From: Clostridiales bacterium DTU069
GTDB lineage: Bacteria > Bacillota > Clostridia > DSM-8532
Reading direction: 5' to 3'
NCBI GenBank assembly: GCA_001512485.1
Contig: LFRV01000040.1
Location: forward strand, 1 to 64,000
DNA length: 64,000 nucleotides
In this document: positions 27,310-36,322 of the stretch, piece after piece
How positions within the stretch are numbered: position 1 is the first letter of the stretch
Layout: every line of letters begins with the position of its first letter
Made by a program: the position numbers and the translations under genes
The notes under the pieces: model-generated
What the model was told of the DNA's origin: nothing
Databases searched by the model: none
Seen by the model: the letters and a program-made list of their open reading frames with translations, nothing else

Positions 27310-27861
27310 TTGAAAGCAACAGGCATCGTTAGGAGAATCGATGATTTGGGACGCGTGGTAATTCCCAAAGAAATCAGAAGAACATTGCGTATTCGTGAAG
27401 GAGATCCGTTAGAAATATTTACCGACCGTGAAGGTGAAGTTATTCTTAAAAAATACTCTCCGATTGGTGAATTGGGAGATTTCGCAGCGGAGTATGCCGA
27501 ATCCCTTCATAATACCAGCGGCCATATAATATGCGTGGCGGACAGAGATTCAATTATTGCTGTTTCGGGCGCATCAAAAAAGGAATATCTTGAAAAGCAG
27601 TTAAGCGGCGAGCTTGAAAAGATTATGGAATCAAAAAGCACGTTTGTCGCTCCCTCGGTCGACGCGGCAAAGGTTACAATTCTAAATGACGAAAACGGGG
27701 ATAAGTATACTTCGCAGGTAATTACGCCTATTATATCCGAAGGCGATCCTATAGGCGCGATTATGTTTTTATCAACTGACCCGAAAACTAAAATGGGTGA
27801 TGTTGAAACGAAATTAGCCCAGTCAGCGGCGAATTTTTTGGGAAAGCATATGGAACAATAA
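27310..27861 (+). CDS. spoVT: Stage V sporulation protein T (AbrB-family regulator)
   Basis: 183 residues from TTG 27310, with AAAGGAGG nine bases upstream. SpoVT tunes the sigma-G regulon in the forespore. The AbrB/SpoVT DNA-binding domain (1-50) begins MKATGIVRRIDDLGRVVIPK, and a GAF-like C-terminal domain follows (about 55-180). Length is normal. A strong terminator follows directly. Confidence 0.97.
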   Translation: MKATGIVRRIDDLGRVVIPKEIRRTLRIREGDPLEIFTDREGEVILKKYSPIGELGDFAAEYAESLHNTSGHIICVADRDSIIAVSGASKKEYLEKQLSGELEKIMESKSTFVAPSVDAAKVTILNDENGDKYTSQVITPIISEGDPIGAIMFLSTDPKTKMGDVETKLAQSAANFLGKHMEQ

Positions 27862-27890
27862 ACAAGAGAGCCGACAGGCTCTTTTGTTTA
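27858..27890 (+). terminator. Terminator after spoVT
   Basis: AGAGCC-GACA-GGCTCT extended by AAACA/TGTTT, with a T-rich right arm, overlapping the spoVT stop codon. Confidence 0.85.
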
Positions 27891-28213
27891 TTTAGTCCGG
27901 CCGGTCGATTTTCACGTTTTTTATATTTCAAATAAGCTAATCCGGTGCTGTTCCCCTTAAGTTATCTGACAATAACGAATTGCGGAGAAAAAATAAGGAA
28001 AAGTGATGGCGCGTATCCTAAAAATAAAAATAGTTAAATTTATGTAAAAATTTTTAAATAATTGCTCCTTTAATTTGATTTATAATATATAGACGGATAC
28101 AGCAGCTCTAAACATTTCTTCTGTTGTTTAAAAGGGATTCATATTACTCTTTGACGTCGAGGGTAATAATGAATAATATATTTTGTATTACAGGTTTAAA
28201 GGAGGAGTTGTAT

Positions 28214-29542
28214 TTGAAAAAACTAATTTCACTGGTACTGGTATTCGCGTTCATTTTTGCGGTTTTAGCAGGATGCGCACCTACAGGAACACCTGGGAGT
28301 TCAACAGAAACAACACAGCCTGGCAGTGATAGTAAACCGGCGGCAAAAACGACATTAAACTTCTGGACATTTCAGGAATTACATAACAGTTTTATGGACG
28401 ATGCAGTAGAAACATGGAACAAAGCAAACCCGGACAGGCAGATAGAACTCAAAACAGATGTTTACCCGGTCGATGATATGCATAATAAGCTGTTAATAGC
28501 ACTGCAATCCGGGACCGGCGCTCCCGACATAGTGGATATCGAATGCGGACGCTTTCCGACATTTCTGAAAGGTACACCTGCGTTAGTTGAGTTTAACAGA
28601 GTAGTAGAACCGATAAAAGACAAATTAATTATGGGTAGATTGGAGAACTACGCTAAAGACGGTAAATACTACGGTCTGGATTACCATGTCGGTGCACAGG
28701 TCATATATTACAATAAAGAAATTCTTGATCAGGCAGGAGTAAATGCTGACGATATAAAAACCTGGGATGATTTTATAGCCGCAGGGAAACAGGTAGTCGA
28801 GAAGACAGGCAAACCGATGACTACGTTTGAAATAACCGACCACTGGGCTTATTATCCTCTGATTACTATGCAGGGCTCCGATTACCTGACAAAGGATGGA
28901 AAACCTCAGCTTGATAACGAAGCAAATATCAGGGCATTAAAATTGCAAGCGGATATGATGTTTGAACATAAAATTGCCATTATAGCTCCCGGAGCATGGC
29001 ACCATGCGGAGGAATATTGGGCATGGATGAACCAGGGAGGTGCAGCGTCGGTTTGGATGCCCATGTGGTATATGGGAAGATTTACCCAGTACATGCCTGA
29101 TTTGAAAGGTAAAATCATAATCCGTCCGATGCCTACTTTCCCAGGCGGAGCTTTATCAGCCGGTATGGGCGGCACAGGAACGGCTGTTACGAACCAGAGC
29201 AAGAATAAAGACTTGGCTGTGGATTTTCTCGCCGATGCAAAACTTTCCCTTGAGGGCAGCATAAAAACATGGACCATCCTCGGATTTGACCCAATTAGAA
29301 AAGATGCATGGTCACACCCTGCAATGGAGGCCGAGAATGAATATACGCAATATTTCGGCAGTGATATATTCAATACTCTGAAGGATGTAGTGGCTGATAT
29401 CGGACCAATAAATTACGGGGATTTGTATCCGGAAGCTTTATCGCTTATACAGAAGAATGTATTGTTCAAGGTGTTGCAAGAACGCAGTGAAACGCCTGAG
29501 GAAGCATTGAAGAAAGCCAATGATGAACTTCTTGCGAAATAA
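28214..29542 (+). CDS. ABC transporter extracellular sugar-binding lipoprotein
   Basis: 442 residues from TTG 28214 (AAAGGAGGAG eight bases upstream). The lipobox LAGC places the lipidated cysteine at C21, followed by a Gly/Ser/Thr-rich linker to about residue 45. The body is a family 1 solute-binding protein (KTTLNFWTFQE start; NKEILDQAG and TWDDFIAAGKQ motifs). It binds a sugar outside the cell for the two permeases downstream. The ligand is not readable; the D-lyxose isomerase gene 6 kb away is only weak circumstantial evidence. A 222-bp gap with a long hairpin separates it from the permeases. Confidence 0.9.
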   Translation: MKKLISLVLVFAFIFAVLAGCAPTGTPGSSTETTQPGSDSKPAAKTTLNFWTFQELHNSFMDDAVETWNKANPDRQIELKTDVYPVDDMHNKLLIALQSGTGAPDIVDIECGRFPTFLKGTPALVEFNRVVEPIKDKLIMGRLENYAKDGKYYGLDYHVGAQVIYYNKEILDQAGVNADDIKTWDDFIAAGKQVVEKTGKPMTTFEITDHWAYYPLITMQGSDYLTKDGKPQLDNEANIRALKLQADMMFEHKIAIIAPGAWHHAEEYWAWMNQGGAASVWMPMWYMGRFTQYMPDLKGKIIIRPMPTFPGGALSAGMGGTGTAVTNQSKNKDLAVDFLADAKLSLEGSIKTWTILGFDPIRKDAWSHPAMEAENEYTQYFGSDIFNTLKDVVADIGPINYGDLYPEALSLIQKNVLFKVLQERSETPEEALKKANDELLAK

Positions 29543-29613
29543 AAGCTCTCAAGCTGTAATGCGGAAGCGGCATAAGGAGATCAGCTTGGCTTGGTATTAT
29601 CAATAACGGTTTA

Positions 29614-29664
29614 GTAAAATCTCCTCTTAAAAATATATGTTATATTTGCAGGAGGAGATTTTAC
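29614..29664 (+). other. Long intercistronic stem-loop between binding protein and permease genes
   Basis: GTAAAATCTCCTC (29614-29626) pairs perfectly with GAGGAGATTTTAC (29652-29664). Inside, AAATATA-TGT-TATATTT forms a second stem. Such structures commonly protect the binding-protein mRNA and lower permease expression; the right arm also contains an AGGAGG that the stem would hide. Confidence 0.75.
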
Positions 29665-29764
29665 TTATCACAGTATAAGAAATATTTTATCATGAGAGAT
29701 AATAAGCCGCTTTTATCTGATATATGCCGAATAAGCAAGCGGTTGCGGTGAACGGAGGGTTACA

Positions 29765-30697
29765 ATGACTAATAATAGGACTGGTGCTGTAATACCCCAA
29801 AAAAAACATAGAAAGTTTGCCTTTAGACGGCAGAAAATAGCTCCGTATATATTTGTTATGCCCTTTATAATCTCATTCCTCATTTTCTTTCTATACCCGA
29901 TAATAAATACGGTAATAATGAGTTTCCAAGAGATACTCGGACCTGAAGACATTACATTCGTAGGGTTCAGAAACTATAAAAGCATGGTGAATGAACATTT
30001 TGGAAACGCGATATGGGTCACGACCAGATATACTTTTTGGACAATATTTGTTTTAGTACCGGTACCAATCATAGTCGCGGTATTTTTAAACCGTAAGAAC
30101 ATGAAAGGCAGGAATTTTTTCCGATCGTCATTTTTCATGCCTGCATTGACATCGGTCATTGTTGCGGGACTTTTTTTCAGGTTGGCTTTCGGTGAGCAGG
30201 ATACAACATTAGTCAATATGATTCTGGGGCTGTTCGGCATCCCAAAAAGGGCGTGGCTGCATCAGCGGAATACGGCAATGCTCGTAATGGTGGTATTGTG
30301 TACATGGAGATGGCTTGGTGTAAATGTTGTCTACTTCCTCTCGGGTCTACAGAACATACCGGTGGAACAATATGAATCCGCGTCGATAGACGGCGCGAAT
30401 GAATGGCAGAAACTCATGAGAATAACGGTGCCGGGTCTGAAGCCGGTTATTGTATATGTTGTTACAATAAGTGTATACGGTGGATATGCCATGTTTTCGG
30501 AATCATACATATTATTCGGCGCAAGATCGCCGGGCGATATAGGCTTGACTCTTGTAGGCCTGATTTATCAGAAGGGATTTTTCGAGAATAACTTTGGGGT
30601 AGGATCAGCATTAGGTATTACATTGCTTGGTATTGTAATGATTGTTAATCTGATTCAGCTTACATTGACAGGCTTCTTCAAAAAGGAGAGTGAATAA
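29765..30697 (+). CDS. Sugar ABC transporter permease (MalF/UgpA-type)
   Basis: 310 residues. An inner-membrane permease of the carbohydrate uptake-1 family with about six membrane segments. The first is near residues 30-52. The EAA loop (EQYESASIDGANEWQKL, near 200-216) contacts the ATPase. CGGAGGG precedes the ATG. The next permease starts just past the stop codon. No ATPase gene is nearby, so a shared MsmX-type ATPase elsewhere is likely. Confidence 0.93.
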   Translation: MTNNRTGAVIPQKKHRKFAFRRQKIAPYIFVMPFIISFLIFFLYPIINTVIMSFQEILGPEDITFVGFRNYKSMVNEHFGNAIWVTTRYTFWTIFVLVPVPIIVAVFLNRKNMKGRNFFRSSFFMPALTSVIVAGLFFRLAFGEQDTTLVNMILGLFGIPKRAWLHQRNTAMLVMVVLCTWRWLGVNVVYFLSGLQNIPVEQYESASIDGANEWQKLMRITVPGLKPVIVYVVTISVYGGYAMFSESYILFGARSPGDIGLTLVGLIYQKGFFENNFGVGSALGITLLGIVMIVNLIQLTLTGFFKKESE

Positions 30698-30698
30698 A

Positions 30699-31547
30699 AT
30701 GGCGTCGAAAGCATTAAAAAGCAAAATAACCAATGCTGCAATATTTATAACATTGTTCGCAATTGCCGTATTCTGTCTGGCGCCATTTGTTTTTCTGTTC
30801 GTTTCGTCTTTTAAGCCAGGCGCAGAAATGATTAGGAACGGTATTACTTTTAAACTGGATATCAATAATATGAATCTTAATAATTACAAGCTTCTGTTGG
30901 AAGGAAGAGATGGCATATACCTTTATTGGTACAGAAACAGTCTAGTGATTACGTTCCTCGGCACTGTTTTATCACTGTTTTTTACGTCTTTGGTAGGTTA
31001 TGGGCTCGCAATATATGATTTTAAGGGCAGAAATTTTCTTTTCATACTCATATTGATAGTAATGGTTATTCCGATTGAAATACTGATTCTGCCGCTGTAT
31101 AAACTGTCAATTTCATTGAAATTGATTGATACCTACTGGGGCGCGGTACTGCCGTTTGCTGTATCGCCGTTTGCGGTATTCTTCTTCAGGCAGTACTCGA
31201 TTAAGCTTCCGCGAGAATTGCTTGACGCGGGCAGGATAGACGGATGCACCGAAATAGGTATATATTTCAGGATTATGGCTCCGCTTATGTTGCCGGCATT
31301 TGGAGCAATGACAATACTGCAGGCGATGAATTACTGGAACAGCTTTGTATGGCCGTTGATAGTGCTCAGATCGAATAATATGCTTACATTGCCTATAGGA
31401 CTGCAATCATTGATTACTCCATACGGCAACAACTATGATTTATTATTGTCCGGTGCGGTTGTATCGGTTTTTCCAATTATGATTATATTCCTTTTAAATC
31501 AAAAAGCTTTTATCGAAGGTTTAACGGTAGGTGGTGTAAAAGGATAA
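30699..31547 (+). CDS. Sugar ABC transporter permease (MalG/UgpE-type)
   Basis: 282 residues from ATG 30699, with AAAGGAGAG eight bases upstream; a GTG at 30690 is less likely. Six membrane segments and an EAA loop (LPRELLDAGRIDGCTEIG, near 175-192). It starts one base after the stop of the first permease and forms the second half of the channel. A two-component system follows 120 bp later. Confidence 0.93.
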   Translation: MASKALKSKITNAAIFITLFAIAVFCLAPFVFLFVSSFKPGAEMIRNGITFKLDINNMNLNNYKLLLEGRDGIYLYWYRNSLVITFLGTVLSLFFTSLVGYGLAIYDFKGRNFLFILILIVMVIPIEILILPLYKLSISLKLIDTYWGAVLPFAVSPFAVFFFRQYSIKLPRELLDAGRIDGCTEIGIYFRIMAPLMLPAFGAMTILQAMNYWNSFVWPLIVLRSNNMLTLPIGLQSLITPYGNNYDLLLSGAVVSVFPIMIIFLLNQKAFIEGLTVGGVKG

Positions 31548-31667
31548 GTGAGAAAAGTTATGTAACAGATTAATCCTGTACAAGTGTTGTAAATGTATTA
31601 TAATATTTATTAAGAAATAATTGGAACTAACCAGGGCAGGCTAATTTAGCGAAGGAAGGGTTGTTTT

Positions 31668-33542
31668 ATGAAGTCGTTTTTATCTTTCATTAAATGGCTT
31701 TCTGATTCTATTAACCGTTCTTTTGCTAGAATTGCTTCTTTGTTTAGAAATACAAATATACAAATACGCCTGTTGCTTTTTTCGATAACGCTTTCAGTAA
31801 TACCTCTCGGGATAACAAGCATCTTTTCTTACAGGGAAACAGCAGCAGCCATAAAAAATAAAATCAGTACATACTCCATTCAAATAGTAAACCAGATTGC
31901 GATTAATGTTGAGAGGGAACTCAATCGCCTGGAAATAGACAGCGTGGACATTGAACTGCTGGATCTGACGCAGGATGTATTGGTAAACTATGATCAAATG
32001 TCGGAATGGGAAATTGAAAATGTCCAGTTTGCTTTAAAAGAAATTCTGGTAAAAAAGTTTTCGTTTTTGCACGATGTTTCGGATGTACAGTTATTCACTA
32101 ATGATGGAAAAAGGATAATAGCCTACGGTGATAAAAGCTTTCCGCTGAACATAAAAAAGGATTTTTTGGATACATATCTACAACAATTGGTTGAAAAAAA
32201 AGGTGTTCCACTTTGGAAAGCCCTGAACCAGGAGATTGAGGAGAGACTCGTAAAGTTTGCCACAAGTCCGGAAAAAATGAACAAGAGCGATTGCATTTTA
32301 CTCGGAAGGGCAGTTCTTTCCCTTGAAAACAGGGAAATAATAGGCACTATTATTATTCGCACAAATGAAAGATATTTTTCAAACATTTATAGAAACATAG
32401 ATATGGGTACTGACGCGGATATTTTTATAATTGATTCGGATGGCATTGTCGTTTCAAGCAGAAATTCGTCAATCACTGTCGCAAAACAGTATAAAAACCC
32501 AAATCTTATAGACGAACTGTTAGATAGACAAAAAAGCGAAAGCAGAATATTTAACATTAACATCGATGACAGACCTTATCTGGTGGCATTTTCATATATA
32601 CAAAATGCTGACTGGTTTGTGGTAGGCACTGTCCCGTATTCATATTTGAACTCGGAAGCTAAGGATATTCGTTCAAAAATATTGCTGCTTTATTTAGGGT
32701 GTTTTGCTTTAACGGTGCTGTTATCATACATTTTCACACTGTCAATTGCAGATCCGTTAAGAAAATTGGTATCCGCAATGGATGAAGTTCAGAAAGGGAA
32801 CCTGTCGGTTAGCATAAATGACAGGTGCAGTGATGAAATAGGCGAAGTAACGCGCAATTTCAACGCGATGCTTCACGAAATTAAAAACCTTATGGAAAAT
32901 GTGAGGATCCAGGAAAAACAGAAAAGAAAAGCTGAGATAGCGACTCTTCAGGCTCAAATCAATCCACATTTTCTGTCTAACACTTTGAATACCGTTAAAT
33001 GGCTAGCAAGCGCCCAGAAAGCGGAAAATATTGAGTCTATTGTGTCGTCATTGATTCAATTACTGCATATCAGCATGGGGAAGGGCGGAGATTTAATCAC
33101 AATACGTGAAGAGATTAATTACATAAAAAGTTATATCAACATTCAGCAATACCGGTATTACGATAAATTTAAAGTGGTATTTGAAATGGAGGATGATATT
33201 CTTGACTATAGAGTATTAAAATTCTTGATCCAGCCGGTTGTTGAAAATTCGATTATACACGGCATAAAGCCTTCAACAGAACAGGGGCTCATTGTAATAA
33301 AAGGCTATAGATATAATGATGTTTTAAAAATTACGGTAACAGATAACGGCGTAGGCATACCGGATGATAAGCTGAACGTACTGTTCGATAAGGAGAATAA
33401 TAAGCTGAAATTCAGTGGTATAGGAATAAATAATGTAAATGACCGAATTAAGATGAATTTTGGCGAAAAATACGGGCTGCGAATTGAAAGTGTACCGAAT
33501 CTTTTTACAACCGCAGAATTAACTCTTCCGATAATCACTTAA
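31668..33542 (+). CDS. Membrane sensor histidine kinase, YesM/LytS-type
   Basis: 624 residues. Membrane segments lie near 30-52 and 340-362 and bracket a Cache-like extracellular sensor domain. HAMP follows (about 361-415), then the His_kinase domain with QINPHFLSNTLN near 430 (histidine of the HF pair phosphorylated) and a GHKL ATPase with QPVVENSIIHG near 520 and DNGVGIP near 558. GGAAGGG precedes the ATG. This kinase class usually senses a carbohydrate and controls the adjacent ABC importer; that role here is inferred from position. Confidence 0.93.
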   Translation: MKSFLSFIKWLSDSINRSFARIASLFRNTNIQIRLLLFSITLSVIPLGITSIFSYRETAAAIKNKISTYSIQIVNQIAINVERELNRLEIDSVDIELLDLTQDVLVNYDQMSEWEIENVQFALKEILVKKFSFLHDVSDVQLFTNDGKRIIAYGDKSFPLNIKKDFLDTYLQQLVEKKGVPLWKALNQEIEERLVKFATSPEKMNKSDCILLGRAVLSLENREIIGTIIIRTNERYFSNIYRNIDMGTDADIFIIDSDGIVVSSRNSSITVAKQYKNPNLIDELLDRQKSESRIFNINIDDRPYLVAFSYIQNADWFVVGTVPYSYLNSEAKDIRSKILLLYLGCFALTVLLSYIFTLSIADPLRKLVSAMDEVQKGNLSVSINDRCSDEIGEVTRNFNAMLHEIKNLMENVRIQEKQKRKAEIATLQAQINPHFLSNTLNTVKWLASAQKAENIESIVSSLIQLLHISMGKGGDLITIREEINYIKSYINIQQYRYYDKFKVVFEMEDDILDYRVLKFLIQPVVENSIIHGIKPSTEQGLIVIKGYRYNDVLKITVTDNGVGIPDDKLNVLFDKENNKLKFSGIGINNVNDRIKMNFGEKYGLRIESVPNLFTTAELTLPIIT

Positions 33543-33556
33543 GGGGGTTTTCTCCA

Positions 33557-35173
33557 ATGCTGAAAGTGCTGATTGTGGATGACGATTCCGTAGCGATTAC
33601 AAACATCAAGGTAATGATTGAGTGGGAAGAAAATGGTTTTGAAATTTGCGGGGAAGCGGCAAACGGAGAAGAAGCGATCCAAAAAATAAAACAAACTGAT
33701 CCGCAGATCGTCATAACCGATATCAGCATGCCCGTTATGGATGGGATAGCGCTGATAGATTATTTGAATATTAATTATCCTCAAATAAAGATAATAGCGC
33801 TAAGCGGATACCAGGATTATGACTATGTAAGAAAAAGCATGTTAAAAGGAGCGGTGGATTACATATTAAAACATACCCTTGGCGCACAGAGCCTGCTGGA
33901 AGTTTTGAGAACCGCGAAGACCAAATTATTGGATGAGTTGTCGGAACACGCAAAAAAAAGAATGATGGAGGATCAGATTAAGAAAAGCAGAACGCTTCTA
34001 GTGCAAAAGTTTATAAATCAGCTGGTACATGGAGAAATAAGTGAAATTGGAGAAATAAAACAGCAGATTGCCGATCTGAACCTTGATATTTGTGATAAAA
34101 ACCTGGCTATTGTTTTGTTTGAAATCGATGATTATAACAAAATCAGCGAGAGTTCCTCCCCTAAGGAAATGCATAAGTTGATAGCGTCGGTACAGAATAT
34201 CTGTTCCGAAATTTTGAAAGAATACGTAAAGGGGGCGGTTTCACACGTTCAGAATGGCAAGTTTGTAATTGTTTTTTCTTTTGGGGCTATAAGAAGCAAT
34301 TTGTTTATAAACAACACAATAGTTACAACGATTAACAGGGTAAAGTCGAGCATAAAAAGGTATTTAAATATAACTGCCTGTTTCAGTTACAGCAGACCGT
34401 TTGCTGATATCAGTGAAATACATGAATATTATAAGGAGGCTGAAGCCATACTGCAAGGCAGGTTCTTTAAAGGAAAAGACAAAATAATAGACGAATTGTC
34501 GCACAGCAATGAATATCTGAATTTGGATTTGGATGAAGAAAGAACAATAATTGATGCTTTAAGGACAAAAAATAATGAAAAAATCGAAGAGTACCTGGAT
34601 AGGATATTTACGAAATTTGTTACAAATAAAATCAGCTATAACTCGATACAGATGATATGCGCCGAATTAATAAACATAGCAAACAGGGTTGCAAGGGAGA
34701 TAGGGATAGATATAAAGAGGATATACAACGATAAAGACATACCTTATTCCAGCATTAATAAATTTGAAACGCTCGTGGAGATGAAGACCTGGATTCTCAA
34801 TTTATATAAGAATTTAATTTGTCTTATTGACGAAACGAAATTCAACCCCAATTATTCAGAATATACAAGAAAAGCCATATGCTATATTCAAAACAACTAT
34901 AAAAGTGACGTGTCATTAAACGAAGTGGCTGAATACTTAGGCGTAAACAGTTCCTATCTTAGCAGATTGTTTAAAGAAGACTGTGGAATTGGTTTTGTTG
35001 AATATCTTAACCAAATTCGCGTTGGTCATGCTAAACAGATAATTGAAAACAGGGAGCTAAAGCTGAAGGATGTCGCGAAAGAAGTGGGTTTCAACAATTA
35101 CACATACTTTTTTAAGGTGTTTAAAGATGTGTTGAATGTGACTCCCGTCGAGTTTAAAAGGATTTACAGATAA
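33557..35173 (+). CDS. Response regulator with AraC-type DNA-binding domain (YesN-type)
   Basis: 538 residues. The receiver domain (1-120) has the acidic pair near D9-D10 and the phosphorylated aspartate in VITDISMPVMDG (about D55). A long middle region (130-420) resembles the cyclase-like linker of YesN proteins. Two helix-turn-helix motifs of the AraC family occupy about 430-538. It lies 14 bp after the kinase. It probably activates the importer genes upstream; the direct target sites are not identified. Confidence 0.93.
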   Translation: MLKVLIVDDDSVAITNIKVMIEWEENGFEICGEAANGEEAIQKIKQTDPQIVITDISMPVMDGIALIDYLNINYPQIKIIALSGYQDYDYVRKSMLKGAVDYILKHTLGAQSLLEVLRTAKTKLLDELSEHAKKRMMEDQIKKSRTLLVQKFINQLVHGEISEIGEIKQQIADLNLDICDKNLAIVLFEIDDYNKISESSSPKEMHKLIASVQNICSEILKEYVKGAVSHVQNGKFVIVFSFGAIRSNLFINNTIVTTINRVKSSIKRYLNITACFSYSRPFADISEIHEYYKEAEAILQGRFFKGKDKIIDELSHSNEYLNLDLDEERTIIDALRTKNNEKIEEYLDRIFTKFVTNKISYNSIQMICAELINIANRVAREIGIDIKRIYNDKDIPYSSINKFETLVEMKTWILNLYKNLICLIDETKFNPNYSEYTRKAICYIQNNYKSDVSLNEVAEYLGVNSSYLSRLFKEDCGIGFVEYLNQIRVGHAKQIIENRELKLKDVAKEVGFNNYTYFFKVFKDVLNVTPVEFKRIYR

Positions 35174-35186
35174 CGTGATTTACCAC

Positions 35187-35215
35187 TTGCAAGTGTCAGG
35201 GTAATTCAGTATAAT
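35187..35215 (+). promoter_or_regulatory. Sigma-A promoter for SRP RNA
   Basis: TTGCAA (35187-35192), 17-bp spacer, TATAAT (35210-35215), starting only 14 bp after the response-regulator stop codon. Confidence 0.8.
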
Positions 35216-35221
35216 TACAGT

Positions 35222-35491
35222 TGTCGTGCTAGATGGGGAGGTAGCGGTGCCCTGTACCTGCAACCCGCTGTAGCAGGGTCGAATTCCTGCCCGAGGCATA
35301 TTACTGTGGAAAAGGGCTTTGATTTGGGGGCAATGAAGATTGGGTCTTGCGCAATTCAAGGCTGTGAACCCCGTCAGGTTCGGAAGAAAGCAGCGGTAAG
35401 CAGTTTTCTGGATGTGCCGCAAGGGCGCCTGGTCAGAGTTTCCGGTCCTAGTACCGTCCGTAGTCGTATGTCGACGGCAGGTGCACGGCTT

Positions 35492-35493
<2 letters not shown>
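35222..35493 (+). ncRNA. ffs: Signal recognition particle RNA, large (Alu-containing) form
   Basis: About 270 nt. The 5' part folds as the Alu domain (GGGGAGGTAGCGGTGCCCTG...GCAGGG...CCTGCCCGAGGC). The conserved helix 8 with the GGAA-type tetraloop is at 35369-35399 (GTCAGGTTCGGAAGAAAGCAG). The 3' part ends in GCACGGCTTTT, a normal end for clostridial SRP RNA. It scaffolds the particle that targets nascent membrane proteins. The boundaries are estimates from the promoter and T-run. The 3' end meets the stop codon of the convergent isomerase gene. Confidence 0.92.
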
Positions 35494-36061
<568 letters not shown>

Positions 36062-36115
36062 TTATTGATAAGAATTATGGCTCGCACAAAGCCCTGCAGT
36101 TTTGCAGCTAACTAT

Positions 36116-36145
36116 ATTATATATTTGTTTAACAAAAAATTGCAA
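36116..36145 (-). promoter_or_regulatory. Sigma-A promoter for D-lyxose isomerase
   Basis: Minus strand TTGCAA (36145-36140), 18-bp spacer, TATAAT (36121-36116), about 80 bp before the start. A small palindrome, CTGCA-AAA-CTGCAG-like, lies just downstream at about 36094-36109 and could be an operator. Confidence 0.5.
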
Positions 36146-36322
36146 CAGCGGCAGAGTATATGTTAGAATATAATAAGTTTTGGGAAAAACATAGCGTACT
36201 TTTTTTATTATCTTACAAAAAAGCAGTTTTTTTAAAAAAAACTATTGTATACAGAGGAAATCTGCCCGATAGATAAAATAAAGAGTTTATTTTATGATCA
36301 ACCGGTAGGCGGGTAAAACAAC

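Noticed and set aside
36278-36290. Sigma-D (motility) -10-like CCCGATAG before the HD-GYP gene
   Set aside because: No TAAA-type -35 lies at the required 15-bp distance.
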